This document shows, piece by piece, positions 25,401 through 34,670 of a stretch of DNA of 64,000 nucleotides (the first letter of the stretch is position 1; each line of letters begins with the position of its first letter). Where the stretch lies: positions 8,620,155-8,684,154 of the forward strand of contig NW_024040596.1 in the NCBI RefSeq assembly GCF_014851395.1. The letters run 5' to 3'. The notes beneath the pieces were generated by a model. That model had not been told where the DNA came from. It did not search any database and worked only from the letters and a program-made list of their open reading frames with translations. The position numbers and the translations under genes are program-made. The DNA is from Micropterus salmoides (lineage: Eukaryota > Chordata > Actinopteri > Centrarchiformes > Centrarchidae).

Positions 25401-27607
25401 GTGACGAGGAGGATCTCAGGTCAGAATACATCACACTGTGTTTCCACATCCCACTCATTTTGTCAGATGATTTATTTTGATGAAAGCAGAAGTAGATATT
25501 TGACGTGAGTTTAAAGTGAGGAAGTGAAACAAATAACTCAGCAATATTTTAAGATTCAGGTAATTCTTGTCAGTGCTGTTCTATTGAACTGTTTACAGCA
25601 CATGCATAGAAATGCATGTAAACCATTGTTGTCATGGTATTGTGCTATTCACATTTTGGCAAGCTACAGGTGAACAATGTGACACCATAAGATGTAGTTA
25701 TGAGTTTTAAAGTGAATTCCTTTTTGTTTTGTAGTACACCCAATGAAAAGCTGCTTGGCCGTCTTGTCAAGGAGAAGGTATGTTTAAATGTTTCATTAAT
25801 CTAACGTCAGAGTGTAAAAAATATGAATATTGCTTTATTGGACCCTTGACTGTAGAAAATTGTTAGCAGGTCAGAAAAAAACTCCCATGTGGATGTAAAG
25901 TATTAAAAAGCTATTATTTGATAGGTTGCAGCATTGAAATTAGCACTTATCAGCTGTCTGCCTTCATCATAATGCCCCCAAAAATGGTGGTCTAATTATC
26001 ATAACACATGAGTCGCAGTCAGTATTTCCAGAATTTTCCTCTCAGAGTTTCTCAAGGTGGAGTTCAAAAATAATTTAGAGGACAGTTCATGTACAACTTC
26101 ACATCATAGTTACAACAAATGAGTATTATTGAGTTAGTTGTGTAGAGCAGGACATGGTTGCAACCTACAACTATAACAAAAAGGTTGATTTTAAGTAATT
26201 CGTAATGTAACCCCTTTGTCACATTATATAATAAGAAGGGCAGATGTCTTTTCTGGATTCATCCACAGGCGTCTGGTGTATCCACAAAGTGTCTGTAAAA
26301 ACAGCTACTGACTGTTTGCGTCGGCTCTTTTCTCCGCAGTATGATACTGACTTCTATGTGCTGGATAAGTACCCACTGGCTGTTAGGCCATTCTACACGA
26401 TGCCTGATCCAAACAACCCTGTAAGTCTGTCACTTACTCATACACACATACAGTAATACACAGTTATTGGCAAAATAGTAAGAAATTTGCAATAACAAAT
26501 GTTGTGTAAATTCTTGCCAACGGGTTTTGTGGTTGACCTGTGGTTAAACTTGCACTGAGCCAGAGAGCAGCTTTCTCAACACCAGACAAGCCAAAGACTC
26601 GTCAGCCTTCTGTCCTTTGCTGGACATACTGGGCTCCCTGCAGCGCAGTCATGAAGAATTTATTCAAGTACTAAACAATTTTTAGTATAAGTAACCTGCT
26701 AACAGTGTCACAGAAAAGCTGCTAATTGCTGTTTTTGTTGTTGAGTGTCTTGTACGTCAACCAGTTTAGGCAGACATATTCAGCTTTGTTTAATTGCTTT
26801 GCCATGTTTTCTGCTTTTTCTTTTTGAGTTACAGTACCACTGTAGTCCCGAGTTGATCCAGACTGCTACAGCACTGTCAACTTACAGTCCTTCTTTGAAC
26901 TTTCCAAGTCTTTATGTTTTTGTATGTCTGGGCCCGTTCCCCTCCTTTCCTTAAGTGATTCTTGACGTCCTTGGTTTGCTTTTGTTTTTGTTCAGAAATA
27001 CTCCAACTCATATGACATGTTCATGAGGGGAGAGGAGATCCTGTCTGGAGCTCAGAGAGTCCACGACGCTCAGCTGCTCACTGAAAGGGCCATCCATCAC
27101 CAGATTGGTAAGAGTGGTTTACATCACACCTCTGTCTCCCTCTATTGGCAACCAGTTTGAATTACAACACCAGGAATTTTTTTGGATAGATTTTTAATTT
27201 GTTTTGTAAATGTTGGTGAAAGCAACAAAATTTGGCTAAAATTCATTTTCACAACTGAAGCTCTTTATTTTTTTATGATTCTACAGATCTGGAGAAGATC
27301 AAGGCATACATCGACTCCTTCCGGTACGGAGCTCCACCACATGGAGGTGGAGGCATTGGTAAGGAATATCTTTTTTAAGGGAACCCACAGAAGCATTTTT
27401 CTGTTTTTGTAAACACAGATGACCTGTTTTATGAATCTGAATATCCAGGTGTCTCATAGGTGTTTAATGGCATAAATAAACATTTGATGAGTGACTGAGC
27501 TGTCGTCTCTCCCAGGCTTGGAGAGAGTCTGCATGCTGTACCTGGGTCTCCACAACGTGCGTCAGACCTCCATGTTCCCACGTGACCCTAAGCGCCTGAC
27601 GCCTTGA
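2508..27607 (+). CDS. dars1: Aspartyl-tRNA synthetase, cytosolic (dars1), 5' partial
   Basis: Charges tRNA-Asp with aspartate in the cytosol as part of the vertebrate multi-synthetase complex (family knowledge). Exons: 2508-2537, 2899-2956, 4655-4747, 5894-5996, 10961-11063, 12330-12410, 15097-15156, 20424-20535, 22040-22174, 23705-23852, 25273-25419, 25735-25777, 26340-26420, 26996-27107, 27287-27358, 27516-27607. They sum to 1470 nt (489 codons plus stop) with all phases consistent, against about 501 residues in human, so only a short N-terminal exon is missing. The anticodon-binding OB fold is encoded by roughly exons 3-6 (LVRVQDLTPEKAD, RAKGKQCFLVLRQQQF). The class II catalytic core has motif 1 (GFVEIQTPKI, exon 8), motif 2 (FRAEDSNTHRHLTEF, exon 10) and motif 3 (GGGIGLERV across exons 15/16). 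It ends MFPRDPKRLTP, the expected C-terminus. The exon 10 donor (GTAGGA) is unusual but keeps frame. The long introns carry most of the left-half repeats. The mitochondrial paralogue is excluded because its sequence is bacterial-like. Confidence 0.96.
4607..4645 (+). repeat. (TG)n microsatellite immediately upstream of dars1 exon 3
   Basis: An alternating TG tract with a few C and A interruptions fills the place normally taken by a polypyrimidine tract. It ends about ten bases before the GAGCCAG acceptor at 4648-4654. The exon phase fixes the exon start at 4655. Confidence 0.85.
8395..8646 (-). repeat. tRNA-derived SINE (family 1)
   Basis: On the minus strand the segment begins GGGGCGACTGTGGTTCAGG, a tRNA-like head with an A-box-like GGTTCAGGAGGTAGAGC and a B-box-like CGTTCAATCCC about 40 bases later. 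The tail runs through a TGCCCCTGGTGGCTG stretch to a GCGCTTTGAGTGTACG end. This matches a repeat common in teleost genomes. Edges are approximate. Confidence 0.75.
8650..8757 (-). mobile_element. hAT-like MITE end (remnant)
   Basis: On the minus strand it starts CTAGGGATGCACCATTTCG and continues with a degenerate TATCGGCC-rich sequence, the usual look of fish non-autonomous hAT ends. Only one end is visible; the SINE abuts the other side. Confidence 0.5.
11256..12019 (+). mobile_element. Degenerate hAT-like element with BED-type coding remnant
   Basis: Lies in dars1 intron 5. The frame over 11515-11871 contains a block (about 11690-11830) reading ICMSAVTIVKEHSIRTHH followed by NFPVGLQERDAKV. 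This resembles the zinc-finger region of ZBED/SCAND3-like hAT transposases (Cys spacing, a VTKE-like core, RRHY-like and NFP motifs). A short frame from about 11592 in another phase suggests a frameshift. The segment ends AAAATCCAGCCCTG at 12019, the inverse of a typical CAGGGCTGGATTTT hAT terminus. The catalytic C-terminal part is absent. The left end is uncertain. Confidence 0.5.
12963..13170 (-). repeat. tRNA-derived SINE (family 2), copy 1
   Basis: On the minus strand: a head with GCAGTGGATAAGACACATG (A-box-like region), then CCTGGGTTCAATTCCCAC (B-box-like), a body with TGTCCCTGAGCAAGACACTTAA, and a tail ending GGATAAAAGCATCAGCTAAA. The same family occurs in plus orientation at 55845-56042. 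It lies in dars1 intron 6. Confidence 0.8.
13364..13412 (+). repeat. (GT)n(GA)n compound microsatellite
   Basis: About fifteen GT units are followed directly by seven GA units, inside dars1 intron 6. Confidence 0.95.
16190..17200 (-). mobile_element. Tc1/mariner-like element with long terminal inverted repeats
   Basis: The left end reads TACAGGTGAAACTCGAAAA and the right end is its inverse, TTTTCGAGTTTCACCTGTA. The inverted repeats run about 190 bases and include inverse copies of GGGGTTTTCATAAGCTGTA. Both outer borders are TA, the Tc1 target. At about 1 kb it is shorter than an autonomous Tc1 and keeps only the 3' part of the transposase. A poly-A run near 16413-16429 is internal. Confidence 0.88.
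16470..16928 (-). pseudogene. Tc1-like transposase fragment (C-terminal half, frameshifted)
   Basis: Minus-strand translation from 16928 gives VWGAMSSAGVGPLCFIKS and FQQDLAPAHTAKS, the Tc1 block around the second catalytic Asp. A frame change near 16690 leads to WPDLNPIENLWGIAK, which carries the third acidic residue. A second frame change near 16600 restores EEMKAAIE-like sequence. The DNA-binding domain and the first catalytic Asp region are missing, so it cannot encode an active enzyme. Confidence 0.88.
17613..17735 (+). mobile_element. Fragment of a second Tc1-like family
   Basis: Begins TACAGGTACATCTCATAAAA, a terminus shared by a different fish Tc1 family, then jumps after about 40 bases to GTGGCTCTTGATGCACCGAC and CTCCCCCAAGTT, internal parts of the same family as I remember it. 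It looks like a deleted remnant. Confidence 0.45.
17740..18390. repeat. Probable hAT-like repeat remnant
   Basis: The segment ends AATTGTAATCCTTGCCCAGCAC, similar to the terminus of hAT MITEs (compare 43000-43009). No second terminus or coding domain was found; the open frames inside show no recognisable product. Confidence 0.3.
18549..19177. mobile_element. MITE with imperfect terminal inverted repeats
   Basis: The left end GCCTAGTTCACACTACACGA and the inverse of the right end, GGCTCGTGCAGACTACAAGA, match at about 14 of 20 bases. An internal inverse copy of GTTCACACTACAC lies near 19105-19130. The interior is GC- and CpG-rich compared with the flanks (GTGACCG, CGATCGG) and has no open frame. 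The terminal motif is common among non-autonomous DNA elements of fish; the superfamily assignment is uncertain. Confidence 0.6.
21713..21731 (+). repeat. Poly-T tract
   Basis: A run of about nineteen T followed by AAAA, in dars1 intron 8. A poly-C run follows at 21942-21956. Both are places where read lengths are often miscalled. Confidence 0.9.
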
Positions 27608-27787
27608 ACCTTCAACCATACGGACAAAACCAAGTCATCACTGGAATAACAGACACATATCCTGGTGCTGGGAAGCAATACTAATCCACAATCCAGAAAG
27701 TGAGAGGGTATAGGAGCTAGTGCCACTCTATGACTCTAACGTGCCACTATGACTAACCATTGAAGCAGTTGCAACAGTATAGTATAC

Positions 27788-27793
27788 TTTATT
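27788..27793 (-). terminator. Candidate tmbim1 polyadenylation signal
   Basis: TTTATT on the plus strand gives AATAAA for tmbim1. It lies 181 bases past the dars1 stop and would place the tmbim1 3' UTR across the dars1 3' UTR. Transcript ends cannot be seen from sequence alone. Confidence 0.35.
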
Positions 27794-28086
27794 GATTGGG
27801 GTACAAAGTTGTCTTACAACATCAAATAGCAGTTACATAAAAGAGAGAGAGGAGTTGGCCAGTGATTTAAGGAAGTTGTCATAAAGCTGCACACAGTTAA
27901 TCCATTTTTAATCAAGGAGTCGGTGTTTGTCCTTGTACTTTTCTACAGAGATGTTAAAAAACTACTTTAATACAGATCTGAGTCCCTCTTACGACCAGCA
28001 CAGACTAAGGACTAATGATTGTGGTCTCCAGCAGTATGCTTGTAACTACAGGTGTTTTGTATGTAATTAGAGGACAAAACACAAAT

Positions 28087-28099
28087 AATAAATAATAAA
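28087..28099 (+). terminator. Candidate dars1 polyadenylation signal (two AATAAA)
   Basis: AATAAATAATAAA sits about 480 bases after the dars1 stop at 27607, followed by A-rich sequence and the (GT)n tract. It is the first clear canonical signal downstream. Confidence 0.45.
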
Positions 28100-28115
28100 A
28101 AAACGTCTAAAACAA

Positions 28116-28118
<3 letters not shown>

Positions 28119-28162
<44 letters not shown>
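28119..28162 (+). repeat. (GT)n microsatellite
   Basis: About twenty-two uninterrupted GT units between the convergent dars1 and tmbim1 stop codons. Confidence 0.95.
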
Positions 28163-28164
<2 letters not shown>

Positions 28165-28650
28165 GCTTCTGAATTCAATAATGATGACTACTGATACAAG
28201 TAATACTTCACAGACTAATATGTTGTTTAAGCATGCACATTTTATATCCCTTCCAGTATAGTGTCGATGTTCTCTCCCATGGCTGCATATGAAGCACTTG
28301 TGATCTATTAAAACACGACTTGTTGAAACACAAAAGCAAGACAAAATATTAAATGACAACCATACAGAAGGCAAGGCTTCAGTTTCTCCCCTCATTCCCA
28401 GCTGGGTAAGTGAAAGACGTAATTCACTGCCGTGCTACATACAGTGCAAGAGTAGATCGATCAATAAGTAGGCCTACTCAAGTGTTACTGATATAAAAAA
28501 ATAAACTTGTATATACTTACATTAATAGATAGGAATTTCACCATTGATAACTGGTAATGCAACTTCCTAAGTGACACACTTGTGTACATGTAGCATTATG
28601 TTTAAAACACAACATCCTGGTAGACAGCAAGCTGTGCTCTAACCATGGGC

Positions 28651-31600
28651 TTATTCAGTAGCAGCTCCACTGACTTGAAGGATGAAGAGGAAGATGTGAA
28701 CGATGTCGATGTAGAGAGAGAGCGCTCCGTAGATGTACTCCTCTGGGCTGATGGCCAACTCTCGATTTCCAATAAGAAGCTGGGTATTGTATACTAAAAA
28801 CTAACGCAGGGAAAGAGAAGACAGGACACGGTTCAGTCATCAAAAAAAAAAGGAACATGGGTCTGTCTGCTTCTGTTGTGAGTGCAGTATGGAGATGCAA
28901 ACCTCTGTGAGTCTGTATTTGCAGTTTATTATATTTCCCATGCTGGCATATTAATATTTACTAATTAGTGCTACACACAAAGTACAGGTCTGATGGGAAG
29001 CACAAAGAACAGAGTCTGATGGCATTGTCATTAGTTTTAAAGGTATTTGGTCATAAACCAAAGAACTGGGTAAATTAAAATTTGACTGTGATGATGGCGC
29101 TAGATTTAAAGTCAGAATCACCAGAGTTATTACAAATCATCCTGAGCGGGACATAGATGTGTCGAAATTTCATGTCGAAATTTCATAGCAAAAGCTGTTA
29201 AGACATTTCACTCAGAACCACCACAAATGTGCACCTCTTGGTGAGGCTAAAAGTAATAGTCAAGGGACCAACAAGGACATTAAGAAACACCTCCTGGGAA
29301 CCTTGAATGTCTGTTTAATTCAATTCAAATGAGCGTTATTGCCATAGCAAGTGTAAAACAGAAACATGTATAAACAGGAGAATTGTGATTTTGCTTTATA
29401 CACAACATAATTATGAAAGCAACACTTTTGTTTTTGCCCCCATTCATTCATCATGAGCTGTATTCAAAGATCTAAGACTTTCTCTATGTACAAAAAGGCC
29501 TATTTCTCTCAAATATTGTTCACAAATCTGTCAAAATCTGTGTTAGAGAGCGCTTCTCCTTTGCCGAGATAATCCATCCACCTCATATCAAGATGCTGAT
29601 CAGACAGCATGGGTATTGCACATTTGTGCCTTAGGCTGGCCACAATAAAAGGCCACTCGAAAATGTAAAGTTCCAACATACGGCGCAAAGCCACAGATAT
29701 CGCAAGTTTTGAGGGAGCATGCAATTGGCATGATGACTGCAGGAATGCCCACCAAAGCTGTTGCCCGTGAATTGAATGATCACGTCTCTACCATAAACCA
29801 TCTCCAAAAGCGTTTCAGAGAATTTGGCAGTACATCCAACCGGCCTCACAACCGCAGACCACGTGTAACCACAACAGCCCAGGACCTCCACGTCCAGCAT
29901 CTTCACCTCCAAGATCGTCTGAAACCAGCCACCCGGACAGCTGCTGCAACAATCAGTTTGCATAACCAAAGAATTTCTGCACAGTAAACTGTCAGGAACC
30001 ATCTCAGGGAAGCTCATCTGCATGCTCGTCGTATTCCTCAGGGTATCGACCTGATTGCAACTTTGCACATTGAATAGGAGTTGACCAACATTCCACAGGC
30101 CACAATCAACAACCTGATCAACTCTATGCGAAGAAGGATCAGCATCTTGATATGCCACACCTGTGAGGTGGATGGATTATCTCGGCAAAGGAGAAGTGCT
30201 CACTAACACAGATTTTGACAGATTTTTGAACAATATTTGAGAGAAATAGGCCTTTTTTGTAAATAGAGAAAGTTTTAGATCTTTGAGTTCAGCTCATGGT
30301 GAATGGGTGCAAAAACAACAACAATGATTAGTTGTGCCAATTCCTCTGTTGGATGTTGAGAGAATTTTAAATTTGACTGAAAACTGTTGGTGTCCCTTAA
30401 TGGAAAAGTCATGAGATCACTAAAGAATAAAAAAGAAAGAAAGAAAATGAATGGGAAAATTGTCATGAAATTAACTGACAATCCCATTCAACACTTTCAA
30501 TTTTGGGTATGGTCTTTCCATTTGCATCACTGTAAGACTAAAATATCAATTTACAAAAGATTATACTGCATAAATTGATAGGCAGATTGCTATAACATTT
30601 CCTGAGCACATTCATGGTCATATAATAGGGTTTTCATTTTTCTGATCTCATGGCCTTTCCTCTTGCACCAACATCAAGACACACCTGATGGGTCTGGGGC
30701 TCTAGAAATAGCAAATTCCCAGCTTGGTGTTAGGTCTAGGGAGCAATTGTGTATGACCATTATGCATCTTGTTATTCAGCAATAACCTTGCAATACCAGG
30801 ATGAAATGCTCTCCTTAAATTTGTGAGCGCAGACTCACCAGAGTGTAAACAATGGCTCCAATTGCAGCGTAGAGCATATGCAGCCAAGGGACCTGTTGAG
30901 TGACATAAGAAAGGCCCCTGAATGTGAAATCAGCCACACAGATGCACCCTACTGAGCTGCTACTCCTCACACTGAGAAACAAGAGTAAAGAGAATGCATT
31001 AAAGAACTTGACCAAAGAGCCCTCACGTATTGGAAGGAGAGGACGACAGCTGTAACAATCCCAATGATCATAAGCAAAACGGCAGAAATAGAGAGAAGTC
31101 CCCCGCAGGAGGTGAAGTCCACCTGTGATGAGAAACAAGTCATTAACAGGATGAAAGTGAAGTTCATACACTTCAAGCCACATGAAAGAGAAATCAATTT
31201 GAAAGAGAATCAGAAGAGGGTAAAAAATAATATATATATATGTATAAATATGGGTTGGATGTGTCATGTTTCAGCCAAAAAAAATGTAGCTTATTCATCT
31301 TAAGTTGCATCAGACAGAGAAGTTGGATTCACATCTTATTGCAAAACGTTATAAATATTTAAAGGAACTCAGTGCCCCATTGTAATGCGAGACAAAGGCA
31401 TTCTTTTACACTGACAACAAAGACATCCTCTGACAAGCCACAGGCTACCGAGCTACAGAGAGACACAGTTTACATCTCCATCTACCTTGGTTTGGAAGCA
31501 GAAGATTGTGACAGCTACACAAACTACTGCTGTTATTCCCATGGCGAGAAACACCGCTTTTGTTTCATAATAGCTGCGAAAGATACGCATAGTGATTAAA

Positions 31601-33176
31601 ACAAAAACACATTAAACATCACAGGATTTAACACACCATTATCAAAATGTAATGTGTTTGTGTGTTGTGGTGTATTGCCCGAGCTGGAGGCAAACACTAA
31701 CCTCGAAATTGTTCCGGCCATGAAAGACAAGGCAAGAGTCTGCAGGATTAAACATGAGAACAATGTGCCATGAACAACACAGGGGGATTAAACCTTTTCT
31801 GTTTATTTTTCTTTGTTTTGTTTTACTTTTACAGTCTTCAACTCAAGATATTATTTCACTATTCACAATATGTTCTCACTTATGCCATATGTATCTGCTG
31901 GACCATAACCAACATTGGCTTCTCACCTGCAACTAACAAACAATACTTACAAATATTCCCAGCAGCACCAGATTCCATGGGAAACGCCTCCTAAACACAA
32001 ATTGCAATGAACATTTTAAAATCTATACAAACAGATGTTTCATTACTGGTTATGAATATTTTTTTAAAAAGCACATTAGCAGTATGCTATTTTTTAACTT
32101 CTTCAGACAGGCATTGCTTACCTCGGCTCTTTGCAGCAGATGAGAATGCAGTAAACTATAATATAAACCACACTATGGAGACATGAATCACTGTTGTTAC
32201 TATATATAACAGCATGGCATGATTATAATAGCAGTGATGGTATTAGATAGTTGCACATTCTATTTATGTTTTTATTTAACTGCACTGAATGCATGTTTTT
32301 GTTTTGTTCCTAGAGTGTCACTCACAACGATGCCCAGTAGATGCCAGGGTATCTGATGACAAACAGCCTCACTGGGTCTCTATGAAAGCACAGGCATAAG
32401 GGATCATTCAGAAGTAGAGTGTTCCTCACCCTCCACATAGATATAGTAAGCAGTGAGACGGAATATTAGATTGGGATGAACAGGGGGCACTTACACAAAT
32501 GTAAAGACAGCAACAACTGAAAAGGTGACGGCAAGCTGTGCTGTTAAAATTAAGTAAACCTGCCCACAAACACAAAACCAAGCAGTTCTGTTGAGCACAC
32601 AAGAAAACATTTCAGTGGCTGTAGATGAGATAGGTCATTAGTCAGGATTGTCATTGGCACTCTGAACAACAAGAAACACACAGTAAAAGTCTGTGTGATG
32701 TGATCGATGGTGAAAATTCTTACCTTCCTAATGAAGGCATGCCGAATAGATGTGCTCTCCCACTGGGTTCTCAGAAAATCATCCATGTCTCCTGCAGAAT
32801 TGGGAATAGTGAAGTGGTAATTTATACTTATTACACTCTGGGGCTAATCTAAATATAATGCAGGATGTGATTAACTAAAGTCCTGTTAAATTTCCTCAGA
32901 ACCTTGGTCGGACGTGAGCACTCCAGCAGACAGAGTTGGTATTGTGGTGGGCACCCCGGATGGAGAGAAGCCAGGGGCTGCCCACATCCCGGCCTGCGGG
33001 TAGACACCCTCCTGGCCCCAGTAGCCAGGCGGCCCAGGGCACATGCCAGGTCCGGGACTGTAAGATGGAGGTGGTGGAAGAGGGGTGCCATTCTGTGGCT
33101 GGTATGGGTAGTTTCCATTCTTAGGATGGTGCAGTGCGTCCTCATAGGGTGGAGGATTATCAAGTTTAGACGTCAT
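28651..33176 (-). CDS. tmbim1: Transmembrane BAX inhibitor motif protein 1 (tmbim1)
   Basis: A Lifeguard/Bax-inhibitor-1 family membrane protein; mammalian TMBIM1 acts in Golgi, endosomes and lysosomes and dampens Fas signalling (family knowledge). Coding exons in order: 33176-32903, 32791-32724, 32559-32495, 32379-32326, 32172-32122, 31990-31951, 31739-31702, 31573-31486, 31122-31027, 30892-30839, 28800-28651. They total 978 nt, 325 residues, against 311 in human, with all phases consistent. The N-terminus is Pro/Gly/Tyr-rich with a WW-binding PPPY at residues 8-11. The core keeps RHAFIRKVY, PRRRFPWN, TIFCFQTKVDFTSC and PWLHMLYAAIGAI, then NTQLLIGN and SPEEYIYGALSLYIDIV in the last exon. Seven hydrophobic segments are expected. 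The DFTSC block and the pnkd neighbour favour tmbim1 over faim2 or grina. The first coding exon's donor (GTTCTG) is weak but is the only one tested that keeps phase. A GTG-started in-frame extension to 33206 is 5' UTR. Confidence 0.93.
29313..29372 (-). repeat. LINE-type 3' end, minus orientation
   Basis: On the minus strand it reads GGCAATAACGCTCATTTGAATTGAATTAA, the 3' tail of a fish non-LTR element. A related tail lies at 59660-59757 in plus orientation. Only the end is present. Confidence 0.55.
29415..30325 (+). mobile_element. Internally deleted Tc1-like element in tmbim1 intron 10
   Basis: Terminal inverted repeats of about 160 bases: TTTGTTTTTGCCC and TCAAAGATCTAA at the left reappear inverted near 30290-30320, and CCGAGATAATCCATCCACCT (29565-29584) is the inverse of a block near 30163-30190. 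The interior encodes only the first third of a transposase plus its extreme C-terminus. The exact TA borders are not resolved. Confidence 0.85.
29709..29987 (+). pseudogene. Tc1-like transposase N-terminal fragment
   Basis: The frame opens MREHAIGMMTAGMPTKAVAR and continues with RRPRVTTTAQD, the paired helix-turn-helix and GRPR-like linker of Tc1 transposases. A stop (TAA) follows after 92 codons. Homologous sequence resumes in-frame for about 25 codons, and then the catalytic core is deleted: only the terminal NLINSMRRR-like block near 30108-30130 remains. Confidence 0.85.
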
Positions 33177-33217
33177 GATCTTGCCAGACCACCTTGAATA
33201 GAGCACCTTGTTGATCA

Positions 33218-33530
33218 GCTACAAGTGTAAAAAAATATCCCCACCCTCTAACTGCTTAGTTTGGTCAGTATGTTATTAAGAATTATTCAATTCATTATTA
33301 TACACAATTAAAACCACCTTGTCACAAAGCAACGATCCAAAGTTCTGTTATTGTCTGCTGAGCTATGTCTGTGTAGGCTACTTGTAACAAACTTGTAAAA
33401 CAAGAGAACAATGACAAAAATGATAGCCTAACCTGACTTTCAACATAACAAATTAACCTAGACAAAGAAAGAAAGAAAGAAATGTTAATTACCTTGTGGC
33501 TTTAGTTTAAGATGGGAACACTGTGCCCTT
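33218..33530 (-). promoter_or_regulatory. tmbim1 5' UTR intron and upstream UTR exon
   Basis: The acceptor TTGTAG ends at 33219, leaving 42 untranslated bases before the ATG at 33176. A good donor, CACAAG|GTAATT, lies at 33493, so a non-coding first exon probably occupies about 33493-33550. The transcription start is not visible. An (AAAG)n tract lies at 33465-33481 inside the intron. Confidence 0.55.
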
Positions 33531-33550
33531 CAGTCCTTCTCTCCAGGGAG

Positions 33551-34670
33551 GTTTGCAGACTTGCACCACGGGAGGATGTCATCTTTGTAATAGGATATGT
33601 TCACTGAAACTCACACTGGTACTGATGTGTCTCAGAAAGCATGGAGACTCTGGTTGCTCATGATCCTATTCAAAATAATAAAAAACAGAATGTTGGGTGT
33701 ATCTGTGTCCTGCAAACATTTATGGATGTTACTCCCAACGTTGAGTTGCTTTTTAAGCAGTTGTCCTGATAAAATATGTTTCCACAAGCATATTATATTT
33801 TTCTTCTAAGTTGACCAACATTTAATTAAAAAGGCCCACTATAAAAGCTACTGTATTTTGTCTCATTTTGAGGAGCTGTTAATGAATGTCCCACAAGGAA
33901 CGTTAGGTGTCGCTAAATTATTTAGAAGTCGACTGAAACCTGGCTCGATTCCATTTTGACGCCATAGCTACGCAATTACTTAATCAAGGTGGAACGAATT
34001 TATAGCTATGGCACCGTCCCATGTGTATAGAAGTGTTATTGTATTTTATTTGTTACAATATTTTAATATAGGCCTGCATTTAATTAGGCTACATGTTAAT
34101 TTCCGTGTGTAGCATGACTACATTGGCCTACTTTCCTTTCGTTATACAACCTTGTGTTGTACAATGATAGCCTAAATAAATTACCTTTATACCTCAATGA
34201 ATGTGTTCATTTCTTAAATTAACGTTTAATGGAAATACGTTTAACCTAAAAATAATGTGTAAACCTAAGTTATACTTTCAATCATAGAAAAGCAATTTTC
34301 TTGACACAACGTCAAAAAATGTTTCTGGGACGAAATAAAAACAACGTTAGGTTATGTTAATGACTTTATTTTTCCCCACACGTTTCATGAAGCACAATCA
34401 CAGCGGACTGGGATATGATGATATGAGAAAAACACACAACACATTTTAAATTTATTTATTTATATTTTCACAATTAACGCCACTTCTGATACAAACATTT
34501 TACGACTTCTCTCCTCCTCACAATCGTGATTGTGTTTGCTCAGTCCTAAACTCTCCTTTTCTTTGAAGTTACTGTTTGTTAAATTTGTATTCTGCAATAA
34601 TAAAAAACTTTCACTTCTCTTCCGTGGTAGGCGTGTCCCTTAAGACGTCATTACGTTCCGCACAGAGGCT
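33551..34670. promoter_or_regulatory. Divergent tmbim1/pnkd intergenic region
   Basis: About 1.1 kb separates the tmbim1 UTR exon from the pnkd ATG. It is AT-rich. Close to pnkd, at 34641-34655, is TTAAGACGTCATTACG, which contains a CRE/ATF-like GACGTCA. A perfect 10-base inverted repeat, GCCATAGCTA at 33961-33970 and TAGCTATGGC at 34003-34012, could form a hairpin. No coding signal is seen. Confidence 0.45.

Noticed and set aside
28651..28793. Shorter acceptor (TTTTTAG) for the last tmbim1 exon
   Set aside because: It breaks frame with exon 10. The acceptor GCGTTAG seven bases upstream gives FLVYNTQLL in frame, as in the family.
32122..32155. Shorter acceptor (ATTATAG) for tmbim1 coding exon 5
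   Set aside because: It gives the wrong phase. The acceptor CCATAG ending at 32173 restores phase and the FVVYIIVYC membrane segment.
33176..33206. Upstream in-frame extension of tmbim1 beginning at GTG
   Set aside because: It begins with GTG, not ATG, and lies between the UTR acceptor and the proper start; family proteins begin at the short MTSK-type N-terminus with PPPY soon after.
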